In this document: positions 1 to 15,300 of the stretch, one piece after another
How positions within the stretch are numbered: position 1 is the first letter of the stretch
Layout: every line of letters starts with the position of its first letter
Assembly (NCBI RefSeq): GCF_019097595.1
Contig: NC_080717.1
Span: forward strand, 13,324,336-13,388,335
DNA length: 64,000 bases
From: Hemibagrus wyckioides
Lineage: Eukaryota; Chordata; Actinopteri; Siluriformes; Bagridae
Direction: 5' to 3'
Program-made: the position numbers and the translations under genes
Notes under the pieces: generated by a model
What the model was told of the DNA's origin: nothing
Database searches by the model: none
What the model saw: only the letters and a program-made list of their open reading frames with translations

Positions 1-1902
1 TTGTGTGCTCAGTCCTCAGTCCACATCCTACAAGTTAATTTATTGTGGCCCTTACAGGTGGCAGTGATCCAAACATGATTCAAAAAAAGACAGTTTGTTG
101 TGGTTGGGTTAGAGTTGGGAATCTGTTTTTGGCTCAAACATTGGAGATGTAGCAGTTCTACAGTTAGCTTAGTTGAAAAATTGCTTGATTAAAAACACAC
201 CTGCAAAAAAGGTGGACTATGTGGATTCTGTATTAACTGAGCCACACATGGTTGTTGTTATTAATTATTTAGCAAAGTAAAAGGTTAAAGACTATAGGGG
301 GACCTTGGTGGGTGTTGGGTTAATGTCAAGGTTACTTAAAACAGATGTTTCTGTGATGTATTCTGATAGAAGAAAAATATGGGATGACACTAGATTGAAT
401 ATATGTTTGATGATATGGAAAAGAACCTTCATAAATAGCCCAATATGTCTACAGTCTATGAAATAGACAGAAAGAAAGATTGAAGATGTTTCACTATCCA
501 TGCTCCACACACCAATTCCCACTGACCTCTTCTTCCCTCTTCAATGACACCAACATTTTTTCAACACCTAATTGAGAGACTCTTTCAGAAAAAATCACTA
601 AACATGTTCAAAACTTAATGTTTTCTAAATGTACAAGTTGTCATCATGGATGTTTGCAGGAACAAAATCAAATCAAATTCAAATTTTATTAGTCACATAC
701 ATAATCGTACACAGGATGATATGCAGTGAAATGCTTACATGACTGTTATGACCCTAGGAAAAGGAATAAGGACAGAACAAAAGACAAGGATAAAATATAA
801 AAATACGAAATATTAAAAATAAGAATACAAATTATACTAAAAATACGAAATATAAAATATAAAAACAAGTTCACAGTAAGCAAAAAAAAATAGAATAAAA
901 ATAGAATAAAATGTAATAAATATAAATAAAGTAAGGTATGTATATAGAATATGTATATAAAATAAGAGAGAATATGTATATAGGAAGTGTAAAATACAAC
1001 AACTGTGATGCAAAATTATATAAAGTGAATAGTATGCAGTAGTGTCCAAGGTGCAGACAGCAGCAGTAAAAAATTTTGCAAAATTATATAAAGTGAAGTG
1101 CTTTATATATTGATCAGTGTGCAAATGCAAACAGCATATATACATCACACATATGCTCTCATGGCCCTGATTTGGTAACTCATCTGTGCATGAAATAAAA
1201 AAGTATATAAAGAAAATTTTAAAATAACAGAATGGGCTAGAAATCAGAAAGGGCTGTTTTATGCTTTGGTCTGTATAATACTGTATAACAGTATTAACAT
1301 ACAAATTTAAAATATTCAAGAATCTTTATAATACACTCTGTATAATGTTTCTGCTTTTATATGCACCAGTATAAGAAAAAACAAAGGACAGTAATTTCTT
1401 TTCAGTTTGCAGTAGTTGACTGGGTCCATATTACTTGAGTGTACTTTTTTCTACACATATGAGGATGTAAATACTGTGCCATTTGTAGCAAGTGAATAGT
1501 AAGCTTTAACAGGAGCTTTTATTCAGTGAAAGAATATCTTATATGCTAAATTAATTTGCAGGCCATTCACACAGACCAATCCCAATTTAAAAACTCAATT
1601 GCATTTGAGTATAATGAGAAACTATTAGTGTACTATTTCACTGACTTCAAAGAGAGCCAAGGGTCTTAAAGTTGCTCTATTTTGATTCTATCCATTTAAG
1701 AGGCTCCAGACATGTTCTATTAAAATTACATCTCTGTTGGATCATGAAAGGAATCTGAAACATTGTTGTATTTTTATGATGTCTATACAACATAAGTCTT
1801 ACATCTGTGTAACAACTGAGTTGTCTTTGTTCTGTGGATCATGTTGCTCTTTATTTTTCATTGACTCTATTCTTCCTTACGGTTTCTCCAAATATTCACG
1901 AG
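1..1902 (+). other. diaph2 intron (3' part), no exon seen
   Basis: Sequence upstream of the first recognised formin exon. It is AT-rich with no exon-like coding stretch. The last 40 bases before the exon are pyrimidine-rich, as expected for a 3' splice site. The preceding formin exons must lie before the window. A LINE-tail-like repeat occupies about 668-1140; I see nothing else identifiable. Confidence 0.6.
668..1140 (-). repeat. LINE 3' UTR-like repeat
   Basis: It starts with a tttattagtcacatac-type motif followed by a cagtgaaatgctt motif, which commonly ends fish LINE copies in reverse orientation. A long A-rich, low-complexity stretch follows, and a short phrase (gcaaaattatataaagtgaa) occurs twice, near 1010 and 1078. 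No coding part is attached. The family assignment is by resemblance only. Confidence 0.4.
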
Positions 1903-2045
1903 AGCAGTACGAAAAGCTCTCCACCATGCACAAGAACATGCAGAAGCTCTATGAATCCCTTGGAAGCTACTTTGCCTTCGACCCACACTCCATTAGCATT
2001 GAAGACTTTTTTGGAGACCTGGCTAACTTTCGCTCCCACTTCATG
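1903..2045 (+). CDS. diaph2 exon A: end of the formin FH2 domain
   Basis: A coding exon of a Diaphanous-related formin, an actin nucleator and elongator controlled by Rho GTPases. The frame reads EQYEKLSTMHKNMQKLYESL, then FAFDPHSISIEDFFGDL and NFRSHFM, which matches the C-terminal part of the FH2 domain (actin-binding, dimerising). An exact acceptor cannot be fixed: AG dinucleotides at 1901-1902, 1903-1904 and 1906-1907 are all possible, and the first leaves a phase that gives Glu-Gln at the join. The donor GTGAGT at 2046-2051 is strong and the exon ends on a full codon. A (TC)n run begins about 40 bp into the intron. Recognition rests on family knowledge of the DIAPH C-terminus; paralogue choice depends on exon D. 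Confidence 0.88.
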
Positions 2046-2082
2046 GTGAGTTTTTTTATTTCTTGGCCTCCCAACTTATTTG

Positions 2083-2086
<4 letters not shown>

Positions 2087-2126
<40 letters not shown>
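2087..2126 (+). repeat. (TC)n microsatellite just inside the intron
   Basis: About 20 uninterrupted CT dinucleotides starting some 40 bp after the exon A donor. On the other strand it reads GA and gives a spurious open frame of Arg-Glu repeats. Confidence 0.95.
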
Positions 2127-2127
<1 letters not shown>

Positions 2128-2811
2128 GATAGGACCACTTTTGATAAGCAAGACATACTGATATAACATTTATTTTCATTTCAATTTACATATTTCAAAC
2201 AGTTCTGCCTTGCAAACTTGGATACAACGGGTCAAATCCATTAGCATCTCTCTGTCTTGTCTCTGGTGAAAGCTTAGCAACATATGACAAGGCACTCCCT
2301 CGATCATCCATCCATCCACACATCCATTGATTTATTTCCCTTAATTTCATTGACCTCTACCTGTCACACATACATTATCACATCTTATCATCATCATCAG
2401 GAGCTTGGTTCTCAGCTGTTTCAGAATCAACAAATGCAACAAATGCAACAAAAACAGAATGAACAAAATGCTTGTTAAGACAGCATGAATATGGAACATG
2501 CTGCCAAGGGCTGCAGCTGATGGTCAAGTTCCCAGTAAATGGTGCCCACATTTCAGGAAAGGGGAGAATCAGATCCTCAATACCTTCTTGAAGGTTAGTC
2601 TATGACAGAATGTTAATTTTGGAGTTCTTGGAGCCAGGTAAAAAGACCGGGTGAACTGGAACTGGGCAAAAAGACAGTTCAGTGGACTAATCGGTGGTTT
2701 AGACATTTAGCTGCCAGATGGTACTACCAGTTCTTGTGTACTATAATCTGTTTGGGATTATAGTAAATGGATGAGTAGCACCCTCCAGCCAGTGCCACCA
2801 CTCATTTATGG

Positions 2812-3069
2812 TTAGTTTGACAGGCTAATCCTCACCCCCATTTTAAAAGCATCTACCTTCAGCATGAAAGGCTTCAAAGAATCAGGTGCTTGAGGATGTG
2901 AAGCCATTGCCTGTTGTTCTGCCATGAATAGAGGGAAGGTCCATCTGTGAGAGCACATGGTCCCAGCTATCAGTTCAGTGGTGCAACCATAGTGATGAAG
3001 TGGCAGCAACCCTCTCACCTTGGCTTTTCTGATGATTTCCTGCAGGTCCAGGTATTTGGGAAAAGTCAT
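2812..3069 (-). pseudogene. Ty3/gypsy pol remnant, internally deleted
   Basis: The minus strand reads KYLDLQEIIRKAKVRGLLP, then HYGCTTELIAGT and FMAEQQAM. This resembles the region just before the reverse transcriptase of fish Ty3/gypsy elements (YLDL..VF.K.....LPPHRPYDC.IEL..GT and a following EQQAM). It then jumps directly to SLKPFMLKVDAFKMGV, which resembles the start of RNase H (LPF.VEVDAS..G.GA). The whole reverse transcriptase core is therefore missing. No LTR is recognisable nearby. Confidence 0.6.
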
Positions 3070-3983
3070 GGCAAGTTTGACATCATCTGGAATCTAGGGA
3101 AAACTTGGGGGGTTCTGAAGACAATGGTGGTGACAATATTAGGACTAGTGAGTTGAAATTTGAGGATTATAGAACTGCAGCTATGGAAAGCCCAGGATCA
3201 CAAGATGCTTGAATGTGATGGTGAGAAGGAGCATAATTAGTTCCTGGTTGACCTTCAAAGATATCTTTGCTCTATGATCTTTGCTCAATGTTTCAATTAT
3301 GTTATAATCTATATGTATTAATAATTCATTTAATGTATAGCTCTACTCCTTCTCTAAATCAAGGACACTGGAATCATGATGGTTCTTTTAGTGTTGACTT
3401 TTCAGAAAGCTCCACTATTGGCTGCACTTGTACTTTTAGCACTCTTGCAACTCTCTCACTTCTTGTTTATCAGCATTAGATTTACATGTGCTCCAAGAAT
3501 CAGAGGGGAAGACAATGATGCTGTACACACTCATTATATCAATTATATAAAAGGTTCCATTCCATCTTCCCCTTTAAATTGCTCGTGTTTTTTGGTGTGT
3601 ACCTGGAGTACATACTTAAAAGTAGTAAAAGTTACACAGCCATGGGCCCTTCTGTCTCTTTTATACCTTTGTCTCATCCTCATCTAGTCTGGAACCTCCA
3701 TGACATTTAAGGTAGAAGAGGGAGTGAAATTCAGATACATTGCTGTCCTCGTCCAGTTTTATAAAATTATTAGTCTTATCCTCACTTCACTTTCTTATCT
3801 TCCATAATTATTTTTAATTCTTGTAGCAGCCATAAGTCTGTACTTCATATGGCAGCATGTTGTAATTGTATTGCCAGTGTGTTTTTCTTCTGACATTCGA
3901 TCATTTTTTGATATTTGATAATATATGGAAAGTTATTCTTTTATGCAGAAGAACATCCTTTTGTTTTGTGCTGAGAACAGTGA

Positions 3984-4388
<405 letters not shown>

Positions 4389-4475
4389 TAAAGTAATATT
4401 ACTGTATTTTACACTACATGCATCTGTTTGTTACTGTCTTAAATGAGGTCACACAGTATTTCTGCAAGCAGAAAT

Positions 4476-4600
4476 GCCTGGTTTTACATTTATGGCATTT
4501 GGCAGACACCCTTATCCAGAACGATGTACAAAAGTGCTTAGAAGTCTCTATCAATGAATACATCAATACTGGTTCACTAAGTCACAGATTAAGAATACCA
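4476..4600 (+). repeat. Dispersed fish repeat (tatggcatttggcagacacc type)
   Basis: Contains the phrase acatttatggcatttggcag followed by acacccttatccagaacgat and gtacaaaagtgctt. This motif is widely dispersed in teleost genomes. A shorter inverted copy is at 62533-62580. The class of the parent element is not clear to me. Confidence 0.55.
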
Positions 4601-4899
4601 TGACTAAAACCCTATTAGGAGGAAATAAAGCACTTTTTAGTAAATATATATAAAAATATTAATTGTTGTTGAGAGTGGTCAGAGAAAAAATGACCAGACT
4701 TGTTTGAGCTGACAGGAAATGTATGGTAACGTTAATAACACTCTTCACAATCCTCACAACCAGGTGTCACAGGCTCACCACAGCTGAAAATTAGACAAAA
4801 CATTGCCTAGTCCCATTTTGCTGTACCTACACCTACAACTCAGAATCTCAAAAAGATGTTTCCAGCACCTTGGAGAATCTGTGTCATGAAGAACTGAGC

Positions 4900-6600
4900 C
4901 TGTCCTAAGAGCCAAGAGGGTATTTGTATAATCTACCTAATAAAGCTGCCAGAGAAACATTAATAGAGCAGTTATGGGGAGAGCAGTTACCAGTATTTGT
5001 GACCACTTCTGCTCTCCCAACCTGCCTGATCTGATGCCCTACTTCTGATTGGAGTCTCATCATCCACTGGAGAGTTAGAGTTGGAGAGAGAGAAATATTA
5101 GTTATGCTTGTAATAATGTAATGGTTAAAGACAATGAACATTATGTGCAAAGTGCAGGCAGGGACTCCGGCAAGGCTATCTATGACAACATAACTAAAAG
5201 TGAGAGCCAGACGTTAACACCGATATGAGGGCTTGCTGGGAGATTAAGAGTTCAACCACTCCACAATCAGCAAACCTAAGCAATGTGCAAAAGTGGTAAG
5301 ATGACAGCATCCAAACATCCCAGTACACCAAACACTCTATCCCCATGAACCCTCCAGATTTGCTCCTTTACCTAAGAAAAACTTTAAATAGAAAGCTTGA
5401 CTAAACAAATGTGTTTTCAAACACTGAGACTGTGTCTGAGTCCTGAACACCATGTGGAAGGCTGTTCCATAACTGTGGGGCTTTGAAAGAAAAAGCTCTG
5501 CCCCCTGCTATAGCCATTACTACTTGAGGTACTACTAATTAGTAGTGCTGAAACAACGAATCGATCAAATCGATAATAATCGATAATGAAAATCGTAGTC
5601 AACGAATGACATTATCACTTAGTCAGCCGGCGCACATCACCACACATTCAATCATAGCATTGTTCCAGGCGCACATCGGAAGAATGGTGGAGAGTACAAG
5701 CACGTCAGATAAAAGTGTGCGACTCAAGTCCTCTAAGGCATGGGAGCATTTCATATTAAATTCAGTGCGAAATGCTGTAACTTGCCAACTTTGCAAAGCG
5801 GCGCTTCAGTGGCTCATCATCGACAATGATGAACGAACACATAAAACGGAAGCATGCGGGAATCACAGATGAAGGCAAAACTTCAGGATGGCAAGTTTAA
5901 TGCAGATTTGTCATGTGCCATATGTGTTGGTCATTCACACAGAATGTGTTTTATTTGTTACCAATTAAAAATAATGCAATGCAAAATATCTGTGAGACTG
6001 AATGAATCATAACTTGGTAGTCTAGTAGTTCTGCCTCTTTAAGAAACACAAACAGTTTGTGGTTTAAGTTTTAAAAGTTCAAAAGTTTTCTGCTTAAAAG
6101 CTGGAAAAAATATTGTGGTAGTGTAAAGTTTTAGTTTTACTTTCATATTTCTAACACCCAATGTGTAAATTCAATTTGAAATAAAAAAAGGTATTTAAAA
6201 ATGTGTTTTTATCTGATTCATTGATTAATTTAAACAATAATCGCCCGATTATTCAATTATGAAAATAATCGTCAGTTACAGCCCTACTAAATAGCCATCT
6301 AAGTAGGTGTAGAAGATTATAATAAGCCAAAAGATTGCCCATGTACTACTATGTGTCACCATTCAGTGCTTTATAGGTCAGTAATAGTGTTTTATAATCA
6401 ATGCAAAATTTGACTGGGAGCCAGTGCAGTGTGGATAATAGTTATTTGTTCATTTGTTATAGTTAGGACTAATAAACTGTCTAGTGTCCTTTACACATTC
6501 TTAAATCTTAATAAGCTCGTGTCTCTCTGTGTGACTTAGCTGAAATATATAGCTGAAATATATAGTGTCATTAGCATAACAGTGGAAGCTAATACCATAT
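4900..6600 (-). mobile_element. L2-like LINE 3' region, interrupted by a hAT element
   Basis: Non-coding 3' part of an L2-clade LINE in reverse. It shares with 16560-16960, 30640-30845 and 57430-57880 the phrases gcagggactccggcaag, agagccag, ccatgaaccctccagat and ctgttccataactgtgggg. The plus-oriented L2 copy at 43.7-46.7 kb carries the same phrases in reverse complement. The copy is split by the hAT element at 5543-6286 and resumes with a gggagccagtgcagtgtgga stretch near 6417. Boundaries are approximate. Confidence 0.6.
5543..6286 (+). mobile_element. Non-autonomous hAT element with BED zinc-finger remnant
   Basis: It begins TAGTGCTGAAAC and ends with the inverted GTTACAGCCCTA. It is flanked by 8-bp target duplications differing at one base (ctaattag at 5535-5542, ctaaatag at 6287-6294), as expected for hAT. 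Just inside are ATCGAT-rich subterminal sequences. Between about 5735 and 5875 the plus strand reads KAWEHFILN, VTCQLCKAALQW and, after a one-base frame change, MNEHIKRKHAG. That is the layout of a BED-type C2H2 zinc finger from the N-terminus of hAT (ZBED-like) transposases. The catalytic region is absent, so the copy could move only in trans. Confidence 0.72.
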
Positions 6601-6607
6601 GTATGAA

Positions 6608-7590
6608 TGATTAGATTAGATTAGATTAGATTAGATTAGATTAGATTAGATTAGATTCAACTTTATTGTTCATTGTGCAGAGTACATGTACAGATCCAAT
6701 GAAATGCAGTTAGCATTCAACCAGAAATGCATAAGTGGACTATTTACAATAAAGTATATTATACAAGATAAGATATACAGCTATGGGGGTGATATGTACA
6801 GTAGAATGGATGTGTTATGTGCAGGTGTAGTAGGTGTAGTACGTATTATAAATAGGTATAAAAATGATCTATAAATGTATGTACAATGTATAGTAATGAA
6901 GATATGTTAAGAATTAACATGCTAAATAAGATGTACAGATGGGTGTGTACATATATATATATATATGCATGTTTAAATAGTATTGTTATGTACAGGAGAA
7001 AAATGTACAGTGGTGCAAAACCAGTTTTTTAATTTCTATAGTGCAAAGATGCCAGGTGGATAACAGTGAGGTAAAGTAAATGTACAGCCACAGGGAAGAA
7101 GCTATTTCTCAGTCTGTTTGTGTGAGCACTAAGATGCAAGAAATGCCTTCTGAATGGGAGAAGGGTAAATAGTCCATGATTCAGGTGAGAGGCGTCTTCG
7201 ATAATGCCTTTCGCCCTCTGCAGGCAGCGTTTATTGTAAATGCTCTTGATATTCGATAGCTGAGTGCCAGTGATACCTTGGGCGGTTTTAACCACCCACT
7301 GAAGGACTTTATGGTCTATAGCTGTGCAGTTGCCATACCAGACTGAGATGCAGTTGATGATGATGCTATCAATGGTACAGCGGTAAAAGTTCACAAGAAC
7401 CAGAAGTGGGCCTTTTTCAGTCTCCTCAGAAAATAAAGGCTCTGTTGTACTTCTTTAACCAGGAAGGAGGCATTCATGGACCAGGTGAGGTGAGATGTGG
7501 ACCCAGAGGAACTTAAAGCTGGGTACACTATCTCCCTCTGGAGATTCTGTGCCCTGAAGAGCTCAGTGAAATCAACACAGACCAACCCTG
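6608..7590 (-). mobile_element. CR1/L2-like LINE, 3' segment with (ATTAG)n end
   Basis: The minus strand reads the end of a LINE ORF2: HLTWSMNASFLVKEVQQSLYF (first residues near 7500), LRRLKKAH, then FYRCTIDSIIINCISVWYGN, NKRCLQRAKGI and LRNSFFP. This is the usual C-terminus of the CR1/L2-type polyprotein also seen at 53.99-56.49 kb. The 3' UTR follows down to about 6660, and the copy ends in nine to ten ATTAG repeats (6610-6656), a simple-repeat tail typical of these LINEs in place of poly(A). One frame break near 7391 separates the two open pieces. Confidence 0.75.
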
Positions 7591-7611
7591 CTGAGTCTCT
7601 TTCTTACAAAC

Positions 7612-8805
7612 TCCCGGTCACTCATCAAGAAGATAGATGAAATACGACTAATGACGACTTTTCATTGTATGAATAGCTACAGTACATGATGGTAATCACA
7701 GAGACTTGGCTGGATAGTACTGTCCCTGACATTGCTCTCCAGCTAGTGGGCCACTCCATTTACCAAACAGATAGAACTGTTGACTCTGGTAAGAACAAAT
7801 GTGGAGGTGTACATATATGTTTATGCCTAGTGTACACCTGTGGACTTTACTAGGACACATTGTTCCCCTGACATTGAATATCTGACTTTTTGACCATTTT
7901 AGACCATTTCTAGACCATTTTATACCCTGACAGAGTTTACTGCATAATTTGTTCATTTCTCAACCAGAGTCAAGAATATACTGGATCAAGTGAACACCAA
8001 TATTCCAAGAGCCTATAAAGCTGCCCGATCTCCACACCTTGGCTCATCAGACCACATCTCCATAGAAATGACTCCATCCTACAGACCTCTCATCTGCAGA
8101 ACACAACCAACTGTTAAAATTGTCCAAGTCTGGAGTAAAGAGTCTACCTCATGGCTGTAAGACTTTTTTAAACATACAGAGTGGGAGTTGTTTTCACAGA
8201 GTACAGACCTGGAGGAATACAGCTCATCCGTTTTGGCCTACATAGCCTTCTGCACCGATACTGTGCTAACCACCAAGACCATCAAGGTGTTCCCAAACCA
8301 AAAACCATGGCTTGACAAAAATTTGCCACCTCTGCTCAGGGTGAGGAACACTGCCTATGGGTCAGGACACAGACTGGCTTACAGTAATGCTGAGAGAGAA
8401 CAACAGAAGGGCATTAAAGAAGCCAAGTACAGATACCAGCTGTACACAGAGGGCCACTTTGAAAATAACAACCCTCGCAGCATGTGGAGAGGTATTAAAG
8501 TCATAATGGACTAAAAGAGCAGCACCTCACTGACAAGCCATGATACCACTCTTCCTAATGCCCTGAACCAGTTTTATGCATGCTTTGACAATCACACCAG
8601 CAAAGTGGTAACTCAGACAGCACCACCATCCAGAGAAGAGCTGGTACTCACCTTTGAGAGCCATCAGGTGAGATCCACGCTGAGAAAGATTGACCAGACA
8701 AGGTGCCAGGCTGCACACTGAAGTCATGTGCTGACCAACTAGCAGGCATGCTTACCAATATAATCAACCAGTCCCTGCAACAAGCTGTAGTCCTCACAAG
8801 CCTCA
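7612..8805 (+). mobile_element. CR1/L2-like LINE, 5' segment in opposite orientation
   Basis: The plus strand reads endonuclease parts (VITETWLDSTVPDIALQL, VNTNIPRAYKAARSPHLGSS, DHISI), then the linker before the reverse transcriptase (NQKPWLDKNLPPLLRVRNTA, PRSMWRGIK, LPNALNQFYACFDNH). It stops before the RT motifs. Several stops and a gap near 7850-7960 show it is dead. It abuts the minus-strand 3' segment of the same kind of LINE head to head, with the more 5' end at the junction. Confidence 0.7.
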
Positions 8806-8813
8806 AATCCTAG

Positions 8814-9475
8814 ACCAAGATGGCGGTGCATGCACAACACAAGGCTCAGCGTCTCCCCAGATTTTTTACTAGTTATTATAGTAAGTTTATTCACTCAGAA
8901 TAGCCTTGCATATATCTCGTACAGCCGACAAGCAATTGTTGGACATCAGTCATAACTGGATAAATGATAAAGACTTGGGAAGCGTGGCTGCATTAAGAGT
9001 GAGGCTGAAACTAAACCCTCATTGAACATTGTTCCAAGCATCTTTCTTGCAAATCTCTGGTGAATAAAATGGACGATCTGTGACTATGGATAACAATGCA
9101 AAAACAGATCAAGGAATGTAATGTCATGATTTTTACGGAAATATGGCTTAACAACAACAACTAAGGCTGCTTTGGAAGAACTGCATGCAGCTATCAGCAA
9201 GCAACAGGCCACCCGGTGGAGCTATTATTATTGGTGGGGACTTTAATGACTCCAACTTAAGATCTGTACTTCCCAAATTTCTTCAGCATGTTTCCTGCAT
9301 TACTACAGGGGACAACACACTGGACCATGTTTACACTAACATTGCTGAGGCATACAGGGCCATTTCCCTCCGCCACTTGGGTCAGTCTGATCACCTCTCT
9401 TTGTTCATGCTACCCAAATACACACCACTCATCAAACGTGTAAAACCTCCCTCCAGGAGGAGATTCAGGTCCATC
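8814..9475 (+). mobile_element. Second CR1/L2-like LINE fragment with probable 5' end
   Basis: It starts with ccaagatggcgg, a short sequence often found at LINE 5' ends, followed by cagcgtctccccagatttttt, which resembles 50785-50805. Further on it reads IIIGGDFNDSNLRSVLPKFL, then DNTLDHVYTNIAEAYRA and LGQSDHLSLF, the GDFN and SDH motifs of the apurinic endonuclease domain. Frameshifts and stops lie between. It ends before any reverse transcriptase, close to a (TATC)n run. Confidence 0.65.
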
Positions 9476-9532
9476 TGCACAATATATAATATAATTCTAA
9501 TCTACATATTGTTCACTTTATAGATAACACAT

Positions 9533-9534
9533 AG

Positions 9535-9619
<85 letters not shown>

Positions 9620-9620
9620 A
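9533..9620 (+). repeat. (TATC)n microsatellite
   Basis: About 21 uninterrupted tetranucleotide repeats directly after the LINE fragment; a long pure array, so likely polymorphic. Confidence 0.97.
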
Positions 9621-9974
9621 CATTGTATATTATCACTGTTACTGTTGTACATGCAGTGTACAAAATGCACACATTTTTGCACAATTTTTGCTCTAAATAC
9701 AACTTGCACATACTTCCCTATACACATTCTTACACAGCCTTATTTATTGATGTACATATTTACATATTTACCTGCACTACTTGTTTGCATGGCTGTGTAA
9801 AAAAGAAGCCTATCTCAAAATACAAATTGAATTCAAAAATTAACTTTTTCTTTCTTCATTTGTTGTTGTTGTTCTTTTTCTTCTTAATGATGATGTTGTT
9901 GTTGTTGTTGTTGTTTTTTGTAAATAGGTATAGGTTTTTTACAAAATAGGTATTTTGTATACCTATTCCAACAA

Positions 9975-10193
9975 GGCATTGGTGGCTCAGTGGTAGTTTT
10001 CTCGCCTACCATGCAGAAGGCCCGGGTTCAATTCCCAGGCAATGCCCAAACCCCAGCCTGGATAAAAAAAAAAAAAAATTGGAGGGTTACATCCGGAAGG
10101 GCATCCGGCGTAAAACCTGTGCCAAATTGTTGTGCGGACCAGTTGGTCTGCTGTGGCGACCTCTCATAGGGAGCAGCCGGAAGAAGATAATAC
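9975..10193 (+). mobile_element. tRNA-Gly-derived SINE with perfect 14-bp target duplication
   Basis: The head (9976-10046) is tRNA-Gly-like: a perfect 7-bp acceptor stem (ggcattg / caatgcc), an A box (tggctcagtgg) and a B box (ggttcaattcc). A poly(A) spacer follows, then a body reading gagggttacatccggaaggg, catccggcgtaaaacctgtg and a tail ctgctgtggcgacc...gagcagccggaagaag. The 14-bp sequence acctattccaacaa is present exactly at 9961-9974 and 10194-10207, so this is a retroposed insertion and not a tRNA gene. The body matches both ends of the RTE-like LINE at 18.4-21.2 kb. A second copy of the same length (219 bp) is at 22726-22944. Confidence 0.9.
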
Positions 10194-10207
10194 ACCTATT
10201 CCAACAA

Positions 10208-14057
<3,850 letters not shown>

Positions 14058-14495
14058 CAGTGGTACCTCAGTGGTACCCCGATGTTCGACATTAATTCGT
14101 TCCAAACGTCTGGTCGAATACCGAATTATTTTTCCCCATAGGAAATAATGTAAAATGAATTAATCTGTTTTCAATTAATCTCACAACTTTTCTCTTGGCA
14201 ACACTGATGCCTGATTTACCCTTTTTCGGAGACATGGCTACTGAAATTATATCACAAAAGATAGCGTGGGGTTATAACACAAGCACTCACAGATGATGCT
14301 TTTAGAACAGATGACCCACGTAAACTGCTTAATCTCTATTGTCTACACCAGGGTACGCCACACTGAAAGCATGTGCCTCAGTCCCCTTTAAATTTCATAT
14401 GAAAACGGCACACTTCGGCTTCTCCCCGTCTTTCAGCGCGTTCTTCAATCTGCAGACCACGGTGTGGCAGAGTGCAAATCAGAGGACAAGTGTGT

Positions 14496-14544
<49 letters not shown>

Positions 14545-15073
14545 ATTAGGAAGACTCATATTTGGCTTGTTGGGTACTCAAATGTTATACACATCTATAT
14601 AATACAGTGGAATGGTGCAATAAGTTTACCATCCTACCCTGTTACTCGAATGTTTATTGTATTTTATTTATTTATTTAAATATTTTTTATTTTTTACTAT
14701 TATACCCTCATTGGGGGCTGAATCCTAGAATCGCCCCAGGTGTGCGGTCACAATAGTACTTTCATGTCGGGTCGAACACAGAAAAAATATTTTTGAAAAC
14801 TGAAAATTTGTACTAGGACCACATGCAGCTAGAAGTAAGCTTTCTGATTACAGAGTAACGGTGGATGGTCTTACAGTTCACATTAACATCTGTTTGAATT
14901 TTGTTCGAAATATTGATATTCGTTGCAATCCTGTATAAAACAAGAACCGGCGTTCCTGATGGTTGAGTTGTACACCGAAAATATTTTCGTACACCGAGGT
15001 CAAATTGACTCAAAAATTCAAATCGAATACAGAAAATTCGAACACGGGGTGGTCGAGGACCAAGGTACCACTG
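14058..15073 (+). mobile_element. Tigger/pogo-like MITE carrying a (TG)n array
   Basis: The left end CAGTGGTACCT and the right end AGGTACCACTG are exact inverse complements, each flanked by TA (14056-14057 and 15074-15075), as for Tc1/mariner-superfamily elements; ends starting CAG suggest the pogo/Tigger branch. Subterminal sequence (ttcgaataccgaatt and related phrases) recurs in inverted form near the right end. No transposase is encoded. It holds a (TG)n run at about 14490-14541 and, near 14825-14880, a piece almost identical to the L2 sequence at 45022-45066 (gaagtaagctttctgattac), which suggests capture of or insertion by L2 material. Confidence 0.65.
14490..14541 (+). repeat. (TG)n microsatellite
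   Basis: Around 25 GT dinucleotides with one early interruption (gtgtctgtgtg). It produces meaningless open frames of Cys-Val repeats. Confidence 0.95.
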
Positions 15074-15078
15074 TATAT

Positions 15079-15300
15079 ATAATTGACTTCATGCTATACT
15101 CTGATTAAAAGAACACTTTTTAATCAGAGTATAGCATCAAGTCAATTAAACTCTATTGACATTGGTGACAGATGAGAGCAGGTTCACCCTGAGCACATGT
15201 GACAGACGTGAAAGGATCTGGAGAAGCCACGGAGAATGTTATGCTGCCTGTAACATCGTTCAGCATGACTGATTTGGTGGTGGATCAGTGATGGTCTGAG
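15079..15300 (+). mobile_element. Hairpin plus Tc1-like transposase fragment
   Basis: At 15079-15148 two arms of about 30 bases (aattgacttcatgctatact and its continuation) are inverse complements with one mismatch around a loop of about six bases. Downstream, about 15190-15300 reads like the middle of a Tc1-type transposase (ERMLC/ACNI..HD.FGGGSVMVW-like, phrase catgactgatttggtggtgg). It probably represents the collapsed end of a Tc1 element. Family assignment is tentative. Confidence 0.45.

Noticed and set aside
837..1319. 160-residue minus-strand ORF rich in Phe, Tyr and Ile
   Set aside because: Translation of AT-rich LINE-tail sequence; no domain.
1967..2179. Minus-strand ORF with Arg-Glu repeats
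   Set aside because: Translation of the (TC)n microsatellite and antisense of formin exon A.
9976..10046. A functional tRNA-Gly gene
   Set aside because: Acceptor stem, A box and B box are there, but the unit continues into a SINE body and has exact 14-bp target duplications; the anticodon loop is also altered.
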